Assembly: GCF_900091955.1 (NCBI RefSeq)
Contig: NZ_FMDF01000107.1
Coordinates: forward strand, 123,321-187,320
Length of the DNA: 64,000 nucleotides
From: Streptomyces sp. Ncost-T10-10d
GTDB lineage: Bacteria > Actinomycetota > Actinomycetes > Streptomycetales > Streptomycetaceae
Direction: 5' to 3'
The notes beneath the pieces were generated by a model. The model did no database searches and was not told the origin of the DNA. It worked only from the letters and a program-made list of their open reading frames with translations. Positions 43,087 to 51,744 of the stretch are shown piece by piece (within the stretch, counting starts at the first letter, position 1; the number at the start of each line of letters is the position of its first letter). A program made the position numbers and the translations under genes.

Positions 43087-43542
43087 ATGGAGAGCCGCGG
43101 GAGTGTCCCCGCCCGGCCCGTGTCGTACGAGGGAGTCTGGCGGTTCACCGCCCCGGCCGTGGACGTCTCCGTACCGCAGGCCAGGCACGCCGTACGCGAT
43201 CTGCTGAACCGTCAGGGCGTGCCGCTGGACGACGACATCGCCGAAGGTCTGCTGCTCATCGTCTCCGAGCTGGTTACCAATGCCGTGAAGCATGCCGCGC
43301 TGCTCTCGCCGGAGCTCGCCGTCGAGGTGGCCGTCGGCGCGGAGTGGGTCAGAGTGTCCGTCGAGGACAACCATCCCTACCGTCCGACGGCCCTGGAGAC
43401 GGACTACGCGCAGACCGGCGGGCGCGGCCTGCTCCTGGTCCGGGAGATCACCCGGGAAGCGGGCGGCGCCTGCGATGTGGAACACACCGCAGGCGGCGGA
43501 AAGATCATCTGGGCGGCACTGCCGCTGCGCCCGCAGCTCTGA
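43087..43542 (+). CDS. HATPase anti-sigma/regulatory protein (RsbW-like)
   Basis: This is a 151-residue ATP-binding protein of the large Streptomyces RsbW/SpoIIAB-like family. The N-box is LLIVSELVTNAVKHA, the G1 region VSVEDNHPYRP, and the G2 region TGGRGLLLVREIT. These kinases usually phosphorylate anti-anti-sigma factors or bind sigma factors, but most copies have unknown partners. The ATG at 43087 (MESRGSVP) is chosen because it gives the normal length; a longer frame from 42952, overlapping the previous stop, adds an atypical 45-residue leader. No sigma or anti-anti-sigma gene is adjacent. Confidence 0.82.
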   Translation: MESRGSVPARPVSYEGVWRFTAPAVDVSVPQARHAVRDLLNRQGVPLDDDIAEGLLLIVSELVTNAVKHAALLSPELAVEVAVGAEWVRVSVEDNHPYRPTALETDYAQTGGRGLLLVREITREAGGACDVEHTAGGGKIIWAALPLRPQL

Positions 43543-43582
43543 CCACCCGCATTCGCTGCGGCACCCGGTGCCCCTTCGCCCC

Positions 43583-44182
43583 TTACCAGCCGGCGGACGG
43601 TCCGGTCAGCTCCCTGATCGCCGGCCGTGCGGCATCCAGCACCGTCATGAACCAGGCCGAGAACGGCGCCCGGGCATGCCGCTCGGTCAGCTCATCGGCT
43701 GTCACGAACGCGGTCTCGCCGACTTCCTCCGGGTCCGGGTGCAACCGGTCCTGCGCCATTCCCACGAAGAGATGGTTGAACTCCTGCTCCACCAGGCCGG
43801 AGGCCGGGTCGGGGTGGTTGTAGCGGACCGTGCCCGCCTCCGCCAGCAGGGACGGCGAGACCCCCAGCTCCTCGTACGTACGCCGGGCGGCGGCGGCGAA
43901 GGGCGCCTCCCCCGGGTAGGGGTGGCCGCAGCAGGTGTTCGACCAGACACCGGGGGAGTGATACTTGCCGAGCGCGCGGCGCTGCAGCAGCAGCCTGCCC
44001 TGCTCGTCGAAGAGGAACACCGAGAAGGCCCGGTGCAGTCGACCGGGCGGCTGATGGGCGGCGAGCTTCTCCGCCGTACCGATGGTGGTGCCGTTCTCGT
44101 CGACCAGTTCGAGCATGATCGCTTCTGCTGTGCCGTTCGACGAGCTGTTCGCCGCGGTGGCTGGTGTGGTCGGCATACCCAT
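43583..44182 (-). CDS. idi: Isopentenyl-diphosphate delta-isomerase, type I
   Basis: This 199-residue Nudix-fold isomerase interconverts IPP and DMAPP, the building blocks for farnesyl diphosphate. The catalytic cysteine lies in WSNTCCGHP near residue 83, and the Nudix-like glutamates in AARRTYEELGVSP near 98. FNHLFVGMA near 135 is also type I-like. It lies about 11 kb upstream of the hopanoid operon and, with ispG at the window end, suggests local clustering of isoprenoid supply. The N-terminal 20 residues are low-complexity, so a slightly later start is possible. Confidence 0.94.
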   Translation of the reverse strand: MGMPTTPATAANSSSNGTAEAIMLELVDENGTTIGTAEKLAAHQPPGRLHRAFSVFLFDEQGRLLLQRRALGKYHSPGVWSNTCCGHPYPGEAPFAAAARRTYEELGVSPSLLAEAGTVRYNHPDPASGLVEQEFNHLFVGMAQDRLHPDPEEVGETAFVTADELTERHARAPFSAWFMTVLDAARPAIRELTGPSAGW

Positions 44183-44277
44183 CCTTCGCTATGGTCCCGG
44201 CCTCGTGCGCCGGTCCCGTCGAGTCCGCTCAAGTCTGCCGTACAAAAGCCGCTTGTCCGCACTTCGGGTCCTGGCAT

Positions 44278-44317
44278 GTCCGGCCCCGCCGCACCACGGG
44301 GCACGGCGGGGCCGGAC
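44278..44317 (-). terminator. Hairpin terminator after the methyltransferase-GNAT gene
   Basis: A perfect 14-bp stem (arm GTCCGGCCCCGCCG, 44278-44291; mirror 44304-44317) has a 12-base loop. It starts 7 bp beyond the stop of the minus-strand fusion gene and separates it from idi, also on the minus strand. Confidence 0.85.
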
Positions 44318-44323
44318 GGCACA

Positions 44324-45592
44324 TCAGACGCCGAAAGCCGCCGGGTAACGGATCGTGCCCTGCGGCACCGGCACGGAGTCGTCGAGCACCAGGGCCATCA
44401 TCGCTTCGTCCGGGACGTCGAAGCCCGGTCGGATCCCGTACCGGGACGCCGGTACGAAACCGAACTTCGGGTAGTACTCGGGATGACCGAGTACCAGGAC
44501 GAGCGGCTCGCCCCGCAGCCGGGCCGCGTCGAGCGCGGCCCGCACCACGGCCTGTCCGGCACCCTGCCGCTGACGGTCCGGGGCCGCCGCCACCGGGGCC
44601 AGCGCGAGCGCCGGCGCGTCCCCGACCCGGCACCGGGTCAGCAGCGCGTACGCCGCGATGTCGCCGTCCGGGCCGTCCAGCGCGACATACCCGAGGCCGG
44701 GCAGCCAGGCCGCCGGATCGGAGCGCAGCGCGTCGACGAGAGCGGCTTCGTCCGGCGTCGGGAACGCTGCGGCGTTGACCGCGTGCACGGCCTCGATGTC
44801 CGCCGCCGTCTCCGGCCGGGTCGTCCAGCGCGGGTCGGCGGGGCGCAGTACGTAGCAGGCGTAGCCATACTCCGTACCGTGGTCGCGCCGCATGGCCAGC
44901 TCCGCGCGGCTCGCCGCGAGCGCCCACTCCATACCGGGAGCCGATGCATCGGCGGCCTCGACACGCTCGGCGAGCGGGACGTAGTACTCGTCCCAGTCGC
45001 TGTCGGGCTGCACCCGCACCCCGAGGACGTGGTAGCCGGCCGCCACGGCTGCCGCGGTGTTGGCCGACACGGGGCGCAGCGAGGCTTCCTGCTCCCAGAA
45101 GGCGCGGGCTTCGCCCGTCGGCGCGTCCGTCGTCCAGACGCACTCGCTGACGACGAGGGAGCCGCCCGGGGCGAGCAGCCGCTTCCAGTCACGCAGAGCG
45201 GTGTCGAAACCGATGATGTACGCGGACCCCTCGGCCCAGACGAGATCGAACGATCCATCCGGAAAGTCGGGACCGGAAAGCTCGGCCATGTCGGCCCGGA
45301 CCGTATTGATGCGGTCGCCGAGCCCACGGGCTTCGGCCGCCTCGCGCAATTCGTCGAGGAACGGCTCGTGGAGATCGACGGCGGTCACCTCGGCGCCCGC
45401 CTCGGCGGCGAGCAGCAGTGCGGCGCGGCCGGGCCCGCAGCCCAGATCCAGGACGCGCGGGCGGCGCGGCAACGGGCCGCTGAGCCCCAGCATCCGTCGG
45501 GTGGTGGCATCGGAGCCGGGGCTCTGCCGGGGAAGGTTGTGGTGCAGGGAGAAGAACGCCTCGGAACGGACGGCGTGATCGTTGTCGGTCAA
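44324..45592 (-). CDS. Methyltransferase-GNAT acetyltransferase fusion protein
   Basis: This is a 422-residue two-domain protein. Residues about 40-240 are a class I SAM methyltransferase, with the SAM-binding LDLGCGPGRAALLLAAEAGAEVT near residue 48 and DLVWAEGSAYIIGF near 115. Residues about 258-420 are a GNAT N-acetyltransferase: the acceptor-side TRPETAADIEAVHAVNAAAF, then the acetyl-CoA-binding region VAAAPDRQRQGAGQAVVRAAL near 342, then HPEYYPKFGFVPA. Both active-site regions look intact. No substrate or neighbouring pathway points to a function, and it appears to be transcribed alone. Confidence 0.85.
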   Translation of the reverse strand: MTDNDHAVRSEAFFSLHHNLPRQSPGSDATTRRMLGLSGPLPRRPRVLDLGCGPGRAALLLAAEAGAEVTAVDLHEPFLDELREAAEARGLGDRINTVRADMAELSGPDFPDGSFDLVWAEGSAYIIGFDTALRDWKRLLAPGGSLVVSECVWTTDAPTGEARAFWEQEASLRPVSANTAAAVAAGYHVLGVRVQPDSDWDEYYVPLAERVEAADASAPGMEWALAASRAELAMRRDHGTEYGYACYVLRPADPRWTTRPETAADIEAVHAVNAAAFPTPDEAALVDALRSDPAAWLPGLGYVALDGPDGDIAAYALLTRCRVGDAPALALAPVAAAPDRQRQGAGQAVVRAALDAARLRGEPLVLVLGHPEYYPKFGFVPASRYGIRPGFDVPDEAMMALVLDDSVPVPQGTIRYPAAFGV

Positions 45593-45798
45593 CGCGGCAA
45601 ACCCTTGTGTGCGAGGGCTCCGGCCGACCTGTCGACCCGGTGCGAGTCGAGCGCTAGCCGAGAACCCGGGAGATGAAGAGGGACCGGATGCTGCGCCGGG
45701 CAGGCGCCGTCGCGACGGTCATCAACCTCAGCTCCTCTCTCGGACACGGGGCCCACATGCCCCGCCGAACACCCTACACGGCGCTGTTGGGCGGCAGT

Positions 45799-46740
45799 TC
45801 AGTGGCAGAGCCTGGCCTCGTGCTCCGCATGGCCGCTCGGCTCCAGTTGGAATGTGCAGTGCTCCACGTCGAAGTGGACACCGAGGCAGCCCTGCAATTC
45901 ATGGAGGAGCTTCTCGTGACCGATCGAATCGAGCATGTCCTGGCGCACCACCACATGGGCGGAGAGCACCGGCATCCCCGACGTGATCGTCCAGGCATGC
46001 AGGTCATGGACGTCCAGCACTCCGGGCAGGGCGGTGATGTGGGCCCGCACCTCAGCCATGTCGACCCCCTTGGGCGCCGCCTCCAGCAGCACATTGAGCG
46101 TCTCTCTGAGCAGCTTCACCGTACGGGGGACGATCATCAGGCCGATCACCAGCGAGGCGATCGGGTCGGCGGCCTGCCAGCCTGTGGTCAGGATGATTCC
46201 TGCCGAGATCAGCACGGCGAACGAGCCGAGCGTGTCCGCGAGCACCTCCAGATAGGCGCCGCGCACATTGATGCTGTCCTTCTGGCCGCGGAGCAGCAGC
46301 GACAGGGAGACCATGTTGGCGACCATGCCGACCAGGGCGAAGACGATCGTCAGTCCGCCCCTGGTCTCGGCCGGCGTGATGAAGCGCTGGATCGCCTCGA
46401 GGAGCAGAAAGCCGCCCACACCGAGCAGCAGCAGACAGTTGGCCAGGGCGGCGAGGATCTCGGCGCGGGCGAAGCCGAAGGTTCGGTTGAGCCCGGCCGG
46501 CCGGTTGGCGAAGTGGATCGCCAGCAGCGCCATGCCCAGACCCAGGGCGTCGGTCGCCATATGGGCCGCGTCGGCGATCAGGGCGAGCGAGTCGGAGAGC
46601 AGCCCCCCGACGATCTCCGTGACCATCACGGTGAGCGTGATGCACAGCGCGATCCGCAGCCGTCCCTTGTACGCGGCAGCTGCCGTGCCGGTGGGCGGCG
46701 GCCCGCCGTGTGTGTGCCCGTGGTCGTGCCCTGCCCCCAT
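45799..46740 (-). CDS. Cation diffusion facilitator (zinc/heavy-metal exporter)
   Basis: This is a 313-residue CDF transporter with a short His-rich N-terminus (GAGHDHGHTHGG), six predicted membrane helices and a C-terminal cytoplasmic metal-sensing domain. The metal site residues H and D occur in LIADAAHMATDALGLGMALLA near residue 58 and in YLEVLADTLGSFAVLISAG near 162. HDLHAWTITSG near 247 is conserved in the ZitB/CzcD branch. It would export zinc, cadmium or cobalt against the proton gradient. The ATG at 46740 is used, because upstream in-frame sequence is not family-like. The 206 bp beyond its stop, up to the methyltransferase gene, hold no gene. Confidence 0.93.
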   Translation of the reverse strand: MGAGHDHGHTHGGPPPTGTAAAAYKGRLRIALCITLTVMVTEIVGGLLSDSLALIADAAHMATDALGLGMALLAIHFANRPAGLNRTFGFARAEILAALANCLLLLGVGGFLLLEAIQRFITPAETRGGLTIVFALVGMVANMVSLSLLLRGQKDSINVRGAYLEVLADTLGSFAVLISAGIILTTGWQAADPIASLVIGLMIVPRTVKLLRETLNVLLEAAPKGVDMAEVRAHITALPGVLDVHDLHAWTITSGMPVLSAHVVVRQDMLDSIGHEKLLHELQGCLGVHFDVEHCTFQLEPSGHAEHEARLCH

Positions 46741-46851
46741 GGGGACGCCTCCCGGTCGTCTCGCGGACTCGGACGCGATCTGCCCGAGCACTGCCAGTGA
46801 ACTACGGGTGGGGGGTATCGGGCAACACGGCACTGAACACCGTTGTCATAT

Positions 46852-46885
46852 GCCCTGACCTGCGGAAATGGCTGCAGGTCAGGGC
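46852..46885 (-). terminator. Hairpin terminator after galE
   Basis: A perfect 12-bp stem (GCCCTGACCTGC / GCAGGTCAGGGC) has a 10-base loop. It starts 22 bp beyond the minus-strand galE stop and lies upstream of the CDF gene. Confidence 0.8.
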
Positions 46886-46906
46886 TGTGGGGTGATCGTC
46901 GGCGGC

Positions 46907-47887
46907 TCAGTTGCCGTGTGCCTCGGGGTGATGCAGGCACCAGCCCTGCCAGGCCGACTCGACCATCTCGCGTACCCCGCGCCGGGCCGTCCAGCCGAGC
47001 TCCTCGGACATCCGTACGGCGGACGCGACGGCCTTTGCCGCATCGCCGGGGCGGCGTGCCTCGATCTCCGGCTTCTCCGGCCGGCCGCTGACCTCGCCCA
47101 CCAGTTCGGCGAGCTCACGCACCGAGACGCCCTCGCCGCGGCCGATGTTCACGGTCAGGTCCCCGGCGCCCTGCTCGGCCAGCCTCCGGGCGACGGCGAG
47201 ATGCGCGTCGGCGAGGTCCGCGACATGGATGTAGTCGCGGATGCAGGTGCCGTCGGGTGTCGCATAGTCGTCACCGAAGATCCGGGGGGCCTCGCCACGG
47301 GTCAGCCGGTCGAAGAACATCGGAATCACATTGAAGACACCGGTGTCCGACAGTTCCGGAGTGGCGGCTCCGGCCACGTTGAAGTAGCGCAGACAGCCGG
47401 TGGACAGGGAGTGTGCCCTGCCGGTAGCCCGGACCAGCCACTCCCCGGCGAGCTTCGTCTCACCGTACGGATTGATCGGAACACAAGGAGTGTCCTCGGT
47501 GATGAGTTCCACATCCGGTACGCCGTACACCGCGGCCGAGGACGAGAAGAGGAAGCGCCGCACACCGGCGGCGACGACGGCCTCGAGGAGGACGGTCAGC
47601 CCGGCCACGTTCTCCCGGTAGTACAGCAGCGGCTTCTCGACGGACTCACCGACCTGCTTCTTCGCTGCGAGATGCACCACACCGCTCACGTCGTACTGAG
47701 CGAGCACCCGGTCGAGCAGCGGGCGGTCGGCGGCCGAGCCCCGGATCAGCGGAACATCTGCCGGGAGCCGCTCGACGACACCGGTCGAAAGGTCGTCGAG
47801 GACGACCACCCGCTCTCCGGCACCCACCATGGACCGCACTACATGTGCGCCGATATATCCCGCTCCGCCTGTGATCAGCCATGTCAT
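46907..47887 (-). CDS. galE: UDP-glucose 4-epimerase
   Basis: This 326-residue short-chain dehydrogenase fold enzyme interconverts UDP-glucose and UDP-galactose. NAD binding is by WLITGGAGYIGAHVVRSM at the N-terminus. The catalytic Ser is in SSSAAVYG near residue 113, with Tyr and Lys in NPYGETKLAG near 138. RDYIHVADLADAHL near 218 is the GalE signature. The ATG at 47887 starts directly at the Rossmann fold. It diverges from the CDP-alcohol phosphotransferase operon across about 225 bp, so it may supply galactosyl units to a glycan made by that locus. Confidence 0.93.
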   Translation of the reverse strand: MTWLITGGAGYIGAHVVRSMVGAGERVVVLDDLSTGVVERLPADVPLIRGSAADRPLLDRVLAQYDVSGVVHLAAKKQVGESVEKPLLYYRENVAGLTVLLEAVVAAGVRRFLFSSSAAVYGVPDVELITEDTPCVPINPYGETKLAGEWLVRATGRAHSLSTGCLRYFNVAGAATPELSDTGVFNVIPMFFDRLTRGEAPRIFGDDYATPDGTCIRDYIHVADLADAHLAVARRLAEQGAGDLTVNIGRGEGVSVRELAELVGEVSGRPEKPEIEARRPGDAAKAVASAVRMSEELGWTARRGVREMVESAWQGWCLHHPEAHGN

Positions 47888-48113
47888 GCGGGTCAGCCTA
47901 GGTGTATGCCATCGCGTTTTGTCAGCCGAGGCGGGGATCGACGATGATGATCGCGGACGGCGCCGCATGATGCCGGTCCACCCCGAACGGAGCACAAACG
48001 GGCAGTGAACTCCCGCTTCCGTTCATCCGATAGCCTCTGCCGACGTGCCGCCGGCCCGCTTCCGGGCCGCATTGTCGCGCGCCGACCCCGTCAGCACCAA
48101 GGAGTGAGTTCGT

Positions 48114-49946
48114 CTGTCGACCGCCATCCTCACCGGTGCACCGGTACCCGGATCGTCGCTCGTGGACGACCTGCGGTCACTGGGCTTCGACGTACAGATC
48201 GCCGCCGATGTGACCGAGGCCGCACGGCTGCTCTCGGCCGTCCCCGCCGACCGCCGCGTCGCACTGGTCGACCCCCGTTTCGTCGGCCATGTCCATGCTC
48301 TCCGGCTCGGACTGACCGACCCGCGCTTCCCCGCCGCCACCGTGCCCGGTGCGCTCACCGCGCAGCCGGAGGCGCGCCCCGCGCTCGTCCGCGCTCTGAG
48401 CACCACCGCCGCGGCCGTCGGCGCGGGCGTCCCGGCCGGCCCGGGCACGACCACGACGACGGTCACCGACCGCACCGTGCCGGGCCGCCTCGCCGTCACC
48501 ATGGACGCCGAGGGCACCGCTGTGCAGCGCCCCGAGCTCGGCTCGCTGGTCGCCGCCGTCCCGGTCGACGAGCCGGCGCGCACCACCGCGCAGAGCGCCG
48601 CCGCCGCCGTCGACGACGAGGCGGTACGGCTGCGCAGCGCCGTGAAGGCCCACGACGGCTTCTTCACCACGTTCTTCATCAGCCCGTACTCCCGCTACAT
48701 CGCCCGCTGGTGCGCCCGCCGCGGTCTCACTCCGAACCAGGTCACCACCGCATCCCTGCTCACCGCGCTGATCGCGGCGGGCAGCGCGGCGACCGGCACC
48801 CGCGGCGGCTACATCGCCGCCGGACTGCTGCTGCTCTTCTCCTTCGTCCTGGACTGCACCGACGGGCAGCTCGCCCGCTACTCGCTGCAGTACTCGACGA
48901 TGGGTGCCTGGCTGGACGCCACCTTCGACCGGGCCAAGGAGTACGCGTACTACGCGGGCCTCGCCCTCGGCGCCGCCCGCGGCGGTGACGACGTATGGGC
49001 ACTGGCCCTCGGCGCGATGGTGCTCCAGGCCTGCCGCCATGTCATCGACTTCTCGTTCAACGAGGCGAACCATGACGCGGTGGCCAATTCGAGCCCCACG
49101 GCTGCCCTCTCCGACAGGCTCGACAGCGTCGGCTGGACGGTCTGGCTGCGCCGGATGATAGTGCTGCCGATCGGCGAGCGCTGGGCGATGATCGCGGTAC
49201 TGACCGCGGTGACCACACCCCGGATCGTCTTCTACGCCCTGCTCATCGGCTGCGCCTTTGCGGCCTGCTACACCACCGCGGGCCGCCTGCTGCGCTCGCT
49301 GACCCGCAAGGCGGAGCGCACCGACCGCGCCGCCCGGGCACTCGCCGACCTGGCCGACTCCGGTCCCCTTGCCCAGGTCGTGGCGGTACGGGGCCCCCGG
49401 ATCGGGGGCGCCTGGAGCGCACCTGTGATCGCGCTCGTCGGCGCGGGGGCATTGATCGCCGCCGCTCTGCAGCAGCCGTTCGGCAGCAAGCAGATGATCT
49501 TCGCCGCGGTGTTCTACGCGATCTGCTCGGGTATTGCCGTGGCCCGCCCCCTCAAGGGCGCCCTCGACTGGCTCGTACCTCCGATATTCAGGGCGGCGGA
49601 GTACTGCACCATCCTCGTTCTCGCCGCCCGCAGCGATGTCCCGGGAGCCCTTCCGGCAGCCTTCGGGCTGGTCTCGGCCGTCGCCTACCATCACTACGAC
49701 ACGGTGTACCGCATTCGCGGCGGCACCGGCGCGCCGCCCCAGTGGCTGGTACGCACGATCGGTGGGCACGAGGGCCGCACTCTGGTGGTGGCCGTACTCG
49801 CCGCCGTACTCACTCAGCATTCAGCGTTCACCGTGGCACTCACCGTTCTCGCGGTGGCTGTGGCGCTGGTGGTGCTCGTGGAGTCCATCCGCTTCTGGGT
49901 GTCCTCCGGAGCACCCGCCGTACACGACGAAGGAGAACCCGCATGA
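48114..49946 (+). CDS. Large CDP-alcohol phosphotransferase with extra N- and C-terminal domains (DUF5941-type)
   Basis: This is a 610-residue membrane protein if read from a CTG at 48114, which has AAGGAG at 48099-48104; the first standard start is GTG 48162. Residues about 1-130 are a soluble domain that opens STAILTGAPVPG. The CAPT motif D-x2-DG-x2-AR-x8-G-x3-D-x3-D is complete near residues 246-271 (DCTDGQLAR ... GAWLDATFD). The rest is multi-spanning, with about ten hydrophobic segments. CAPT enzymes move a phospho-alcohol from a CDP-alcohol to an acceptor hydroxyl. It opens a co-oriented run with a nucleotidyltransferase and a G1P-dehydrogenase-like gene, the likely makers of its CDP substrate. 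Confidence 0.82.
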   Translation: MSTAILTGAPVPGSSLVDDLRSLGFDVQIAADVTEAARLLSAVPADRRVALVDPRFVGHVHALRLGLTDPRFPAATVPGALTAQPEARPALVRALSTTAAAVGAGVPAGPGTTTTTVTDRTVPGRLAVTMDAEGTAVQRPELGSLVAAVPVDEPARTTAQSAAAAVDDEAVRLRSAVKAHDGFFTTFFISPYSRYIARWCARRGLTPNQVTTASLLTALIAAGSAATGTRGGYIAAGLLLLFSFVLDCTDGQLARYSLQYSTMGAWLDATFDRAKEYAYYAGLALGAARGGDDVWALALGAMVLQACRHVIDFSFNEANHDAVANSSPTAALSDRLDSVGWTVWLRRMIVLPIGERWAMIAVLTAVTTPRIVFYALLIGCAFAACYTTAGRLLRSLTRKAERTDRAARALADLADSGPLAQVVAVRGPRIGGAWSAPVIALVGAGALIAAALQQPFGSKQMIFAAVFYAICSGIAVARPLKGALDWLVPPIFRAAEYCTILVLAARSDVPGALPAAFGLVSAVAYHHYDTVYRIRGGTGAPPQWLVRTIGGHEGRTLVVAVLAAVLTQHSAFTVALTVLAVAVALVVLVESIRFWVSSGAPAVHDEGEPA

Positions 49947-50695
49947 TCGGCCTCGTACTGGCAGCCGGTGCAGGACGGCGTCTGCGCCCCTACACCGACA
50001 CGCTCCCGAAGGCTCTCGTGCCTGTGGGTCCTGAACAGGACGGCGCTGCGAAGACGGTCCTGGACATGACGCTGGCGAACTTCGCGGAGATCGGCCTGAC
50101 CGAGGTCGCCGTCGTCGTCGGCTACCGCAAGGAAGCCGTGTACGACCGGAAGGCCGAGCTCGAGGCGAAGTACGGCGTGACCCTCACCCTGATCGACAAC
50201 GACAAGGCCGAGGAGTGGAACAACGCCTACTCCCTGTGGTGCGCCCGGGACGTTCTGACGCGCGGCGTCATCCTGGCCAACGGCGACACCGTCCACCCGG
50301 TCTCCGTCGAGAAGACCCTGCTCGCCGCCCGGGGCAATGGCCAGAAGATCATCCTCGCCCTCGACACCGTGAAGCACCTCGCCGACGAGGAGATGAAGGT
50401 CGTCACCGAGGGCGACAAGGGTGTGCGACGCATCACCAAGCTGATGGACCCGGCCACCGCGACCGGTGAGTACATCGGCGTCACCCTCATCGAGCCGGAG
50501 GCCGCAGCGGAGCTCGCCGACGCGCTGAAGGCGACGTTCGAGCGCGACCCCGACCTCTACTACGAGGACGGCTACCAGGAGCTCGTGAACCGCGGCTTCA
50601 CCGTCGACGTGGCCCCCATCGGCGAAGTGGCGTGGGTCGAGATCGACAACCACGACGACCTCGCGAAGGGCCGTGAGATCGCGTGCCTGTACTGA
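49943..50695 (+). CDS. Nucleotidyltransferase (LicC / inositol-phosphate cytidylyltransferase-like)
   Basis: This 250-residue NTP-transferase-fold enzyme has the activation loop LAAGAGRRLRPYTDTLPKALVP at the N-terminus. NNAYSLWCARD near residue 92 is typical of phosphocholine- and polyol-phosphate cytidylyltransferases. ILANGDTVHP near 108 provides the metal-binding Asp. It would make a CDP- (or other NDP-) activated alcohol. Its ATG overlaps the preceding CAPT stop by 4 bp and its end overlaps the next gene by 13 bp, so it is firmly within the operon. CTP specificity is inferred from the two flanking CDP-alcohol phosphotransferases. Confidence 0.85.
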   Translation: MIGLVLAAGAGRRLRPYTDTLPKALVPVGPEQDGAAKTVLDMTLANFAEIGLTEVAVVVGYRKEAVYDRKAELEAKYGVTLTLIDNDKAEEWNNAYSLWCARDVLTRGVILANGDTVHPVSVEKTLLAARGNGQKIILALDTVKHLADEEMKVVTEGDKGVRRITKLMDPATATGEYIGVTLIEPEAAAELADALKATFERDPDLYYEDGYQELVNRGFTVDVAPIGEVAWVEIDNHDDLAKGREIACLY

Positions 50696-51744
50696 CCCGG
50701 CTCATCCCGTCCCCGGTCGTCGTCGACATCCGCCGCGGCGCCCTGGACGATCTGGCCGGTCTCCTCGCCGACCAGCGGATCTCCGCCTCCGGCAAGCTCG
50801 CCGTCGCGATCAGCGACGGTTCGGGGCGCGCCCTGCGCGAGCGGCTGGCCCCCGCGCTGCCCGGCGCCCACTGGTATCCGGTCGCCGACGGCACCCTCGA
50901 CTCGGCCGTCAAGCTCGCCGACGACATCAAGGGCAACCGGTACGACGCCGTGGTCGGCCTCGGCGGCGGCAAGATCGTCGACGTGGCGAAGTACGCTGCG
51001 GCGCGCGTCGGCCTGCCCCTGGTCGCGGTGGCGACGAACCTCGCCCACGACGGCCTCTGCTCGCCGGTCGCGACACTGGACAACGACAACGGCCGGGGCT
51101 CCTACGGAGTACCCACCCCGATCGCCGTCGTCATCGATCTCGACATCGTCCGTGAGGCACCGGCCCGCTTCGTACGCTCCGGCATCGGCGATGCGGTCTC
51201 CAACATCTCCTGCGTGGCCGACTGGGAACTCGCCCATGAGGTCAACGGCGAGGAGATCGACGGACTCGCCGCGGCCATGGCCCGGCAGGCCGGCGAGGCG
51301 GTGCTCCGTCATCCCGGCGGGATCGGTGACGACGCCTTCCTCAAGGTGCTGGCCGAGGGCCTCGTGCTGACGGGCATCTCGATGTCGGTCGCCGGGGACT
51401 CCCGGCCGGCCTCGGGCGCCTGCCACGAGATCAACCACGCCTTCGATCTGCTGTACCCCAAGCGTGCGGCGAGCCACGGCGAGCAGGTCGGCCTCGGCGC
51501 CTGCTTCGCCATGCATCTGCGCGGTGCGCGCGAGGACTCGCTGCTCATGGCGGTCACCCTGCGCCGCCATGGCCTGCCTGTCCTGCCCGAAGACATCGGT
51601 TTCACCGCCGACGAGTTCGTCAGGGCCGTCGACTACGCCCCGCAGACCCGCCCGGGACGTTTCACGATCCTGGAACACCTCAACCTGTCCACCGACCAGA
51701 TCAGGGACGCGTACGCCGACTATGCCAAGACCATCAGTAGCTGA
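50683..51744 (+). CDS. Iron-containing alcohol dehydrogenase, sn-glycerol-1-phosphate-dehydrogenase-like
   Basis: This is a 353-residue NAD(P)-dependent, metal-requiring enzyme of the G1P dehydrogenase/AraM branch. The nucleotide-binding VVGLGGGKIVDVAKYAAARVGLP is near residue 88 and the DGLCSPVATL segment near 122. Metal ligands are D in SGIGDAVSN near 168, H in GACHEINHAFD near 248, and H in RAASHGEQVGLG near 265. It probably reduces dihydroxyacetone phosphate or a related ketose phosphate to a polyol phosphate, which the preceding nucleotidyltransferase activates. It starts with GTG within the previous gene. Such an enzyme is unusual in a bacterium that makes normal glycerol-3-phosphate lipids. 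Confidence 0.87.
   Translation: MPVLTRLIPSPVVVDIRRGALDDLAGLLADQRISASGKLAVAISDGSGRALRERLAPALPGAHWYPVADGTLDSAVKLADDIKGNRYDAVVGLGGGKIVDVAKYAAARVGLPLVAVATNLAHDGLCSPVATLDNDNGRGSYGVPTPIAVVIDLDIVREAPARFVRSGIGDAVSNISCVADWELAHEVNGEEIDGLAAAMARQAGEAVLRHPGGIGDDAFLKVLAEGLVLTGISMSVAGDSRPASGACHEINHAFDLLYPKRAASHGEQVGLGACFAMHLRGAREDSLLMAVTLRRHGLPVLPEDIGFTADEFVRAVDYAPQTRPGRFTILEHLNLSTDQIRDAYADYAKTISS

Noticed and set aside
50683..51744. Call as 2-deoxy-scyllo-inosose or dehydroquinate synthase
   Set aside because: The metal-ligand spacing and the GGGKIVDVAK motif fit the alcohol/glycerol-1-phosphate dehydrogenase branch better.
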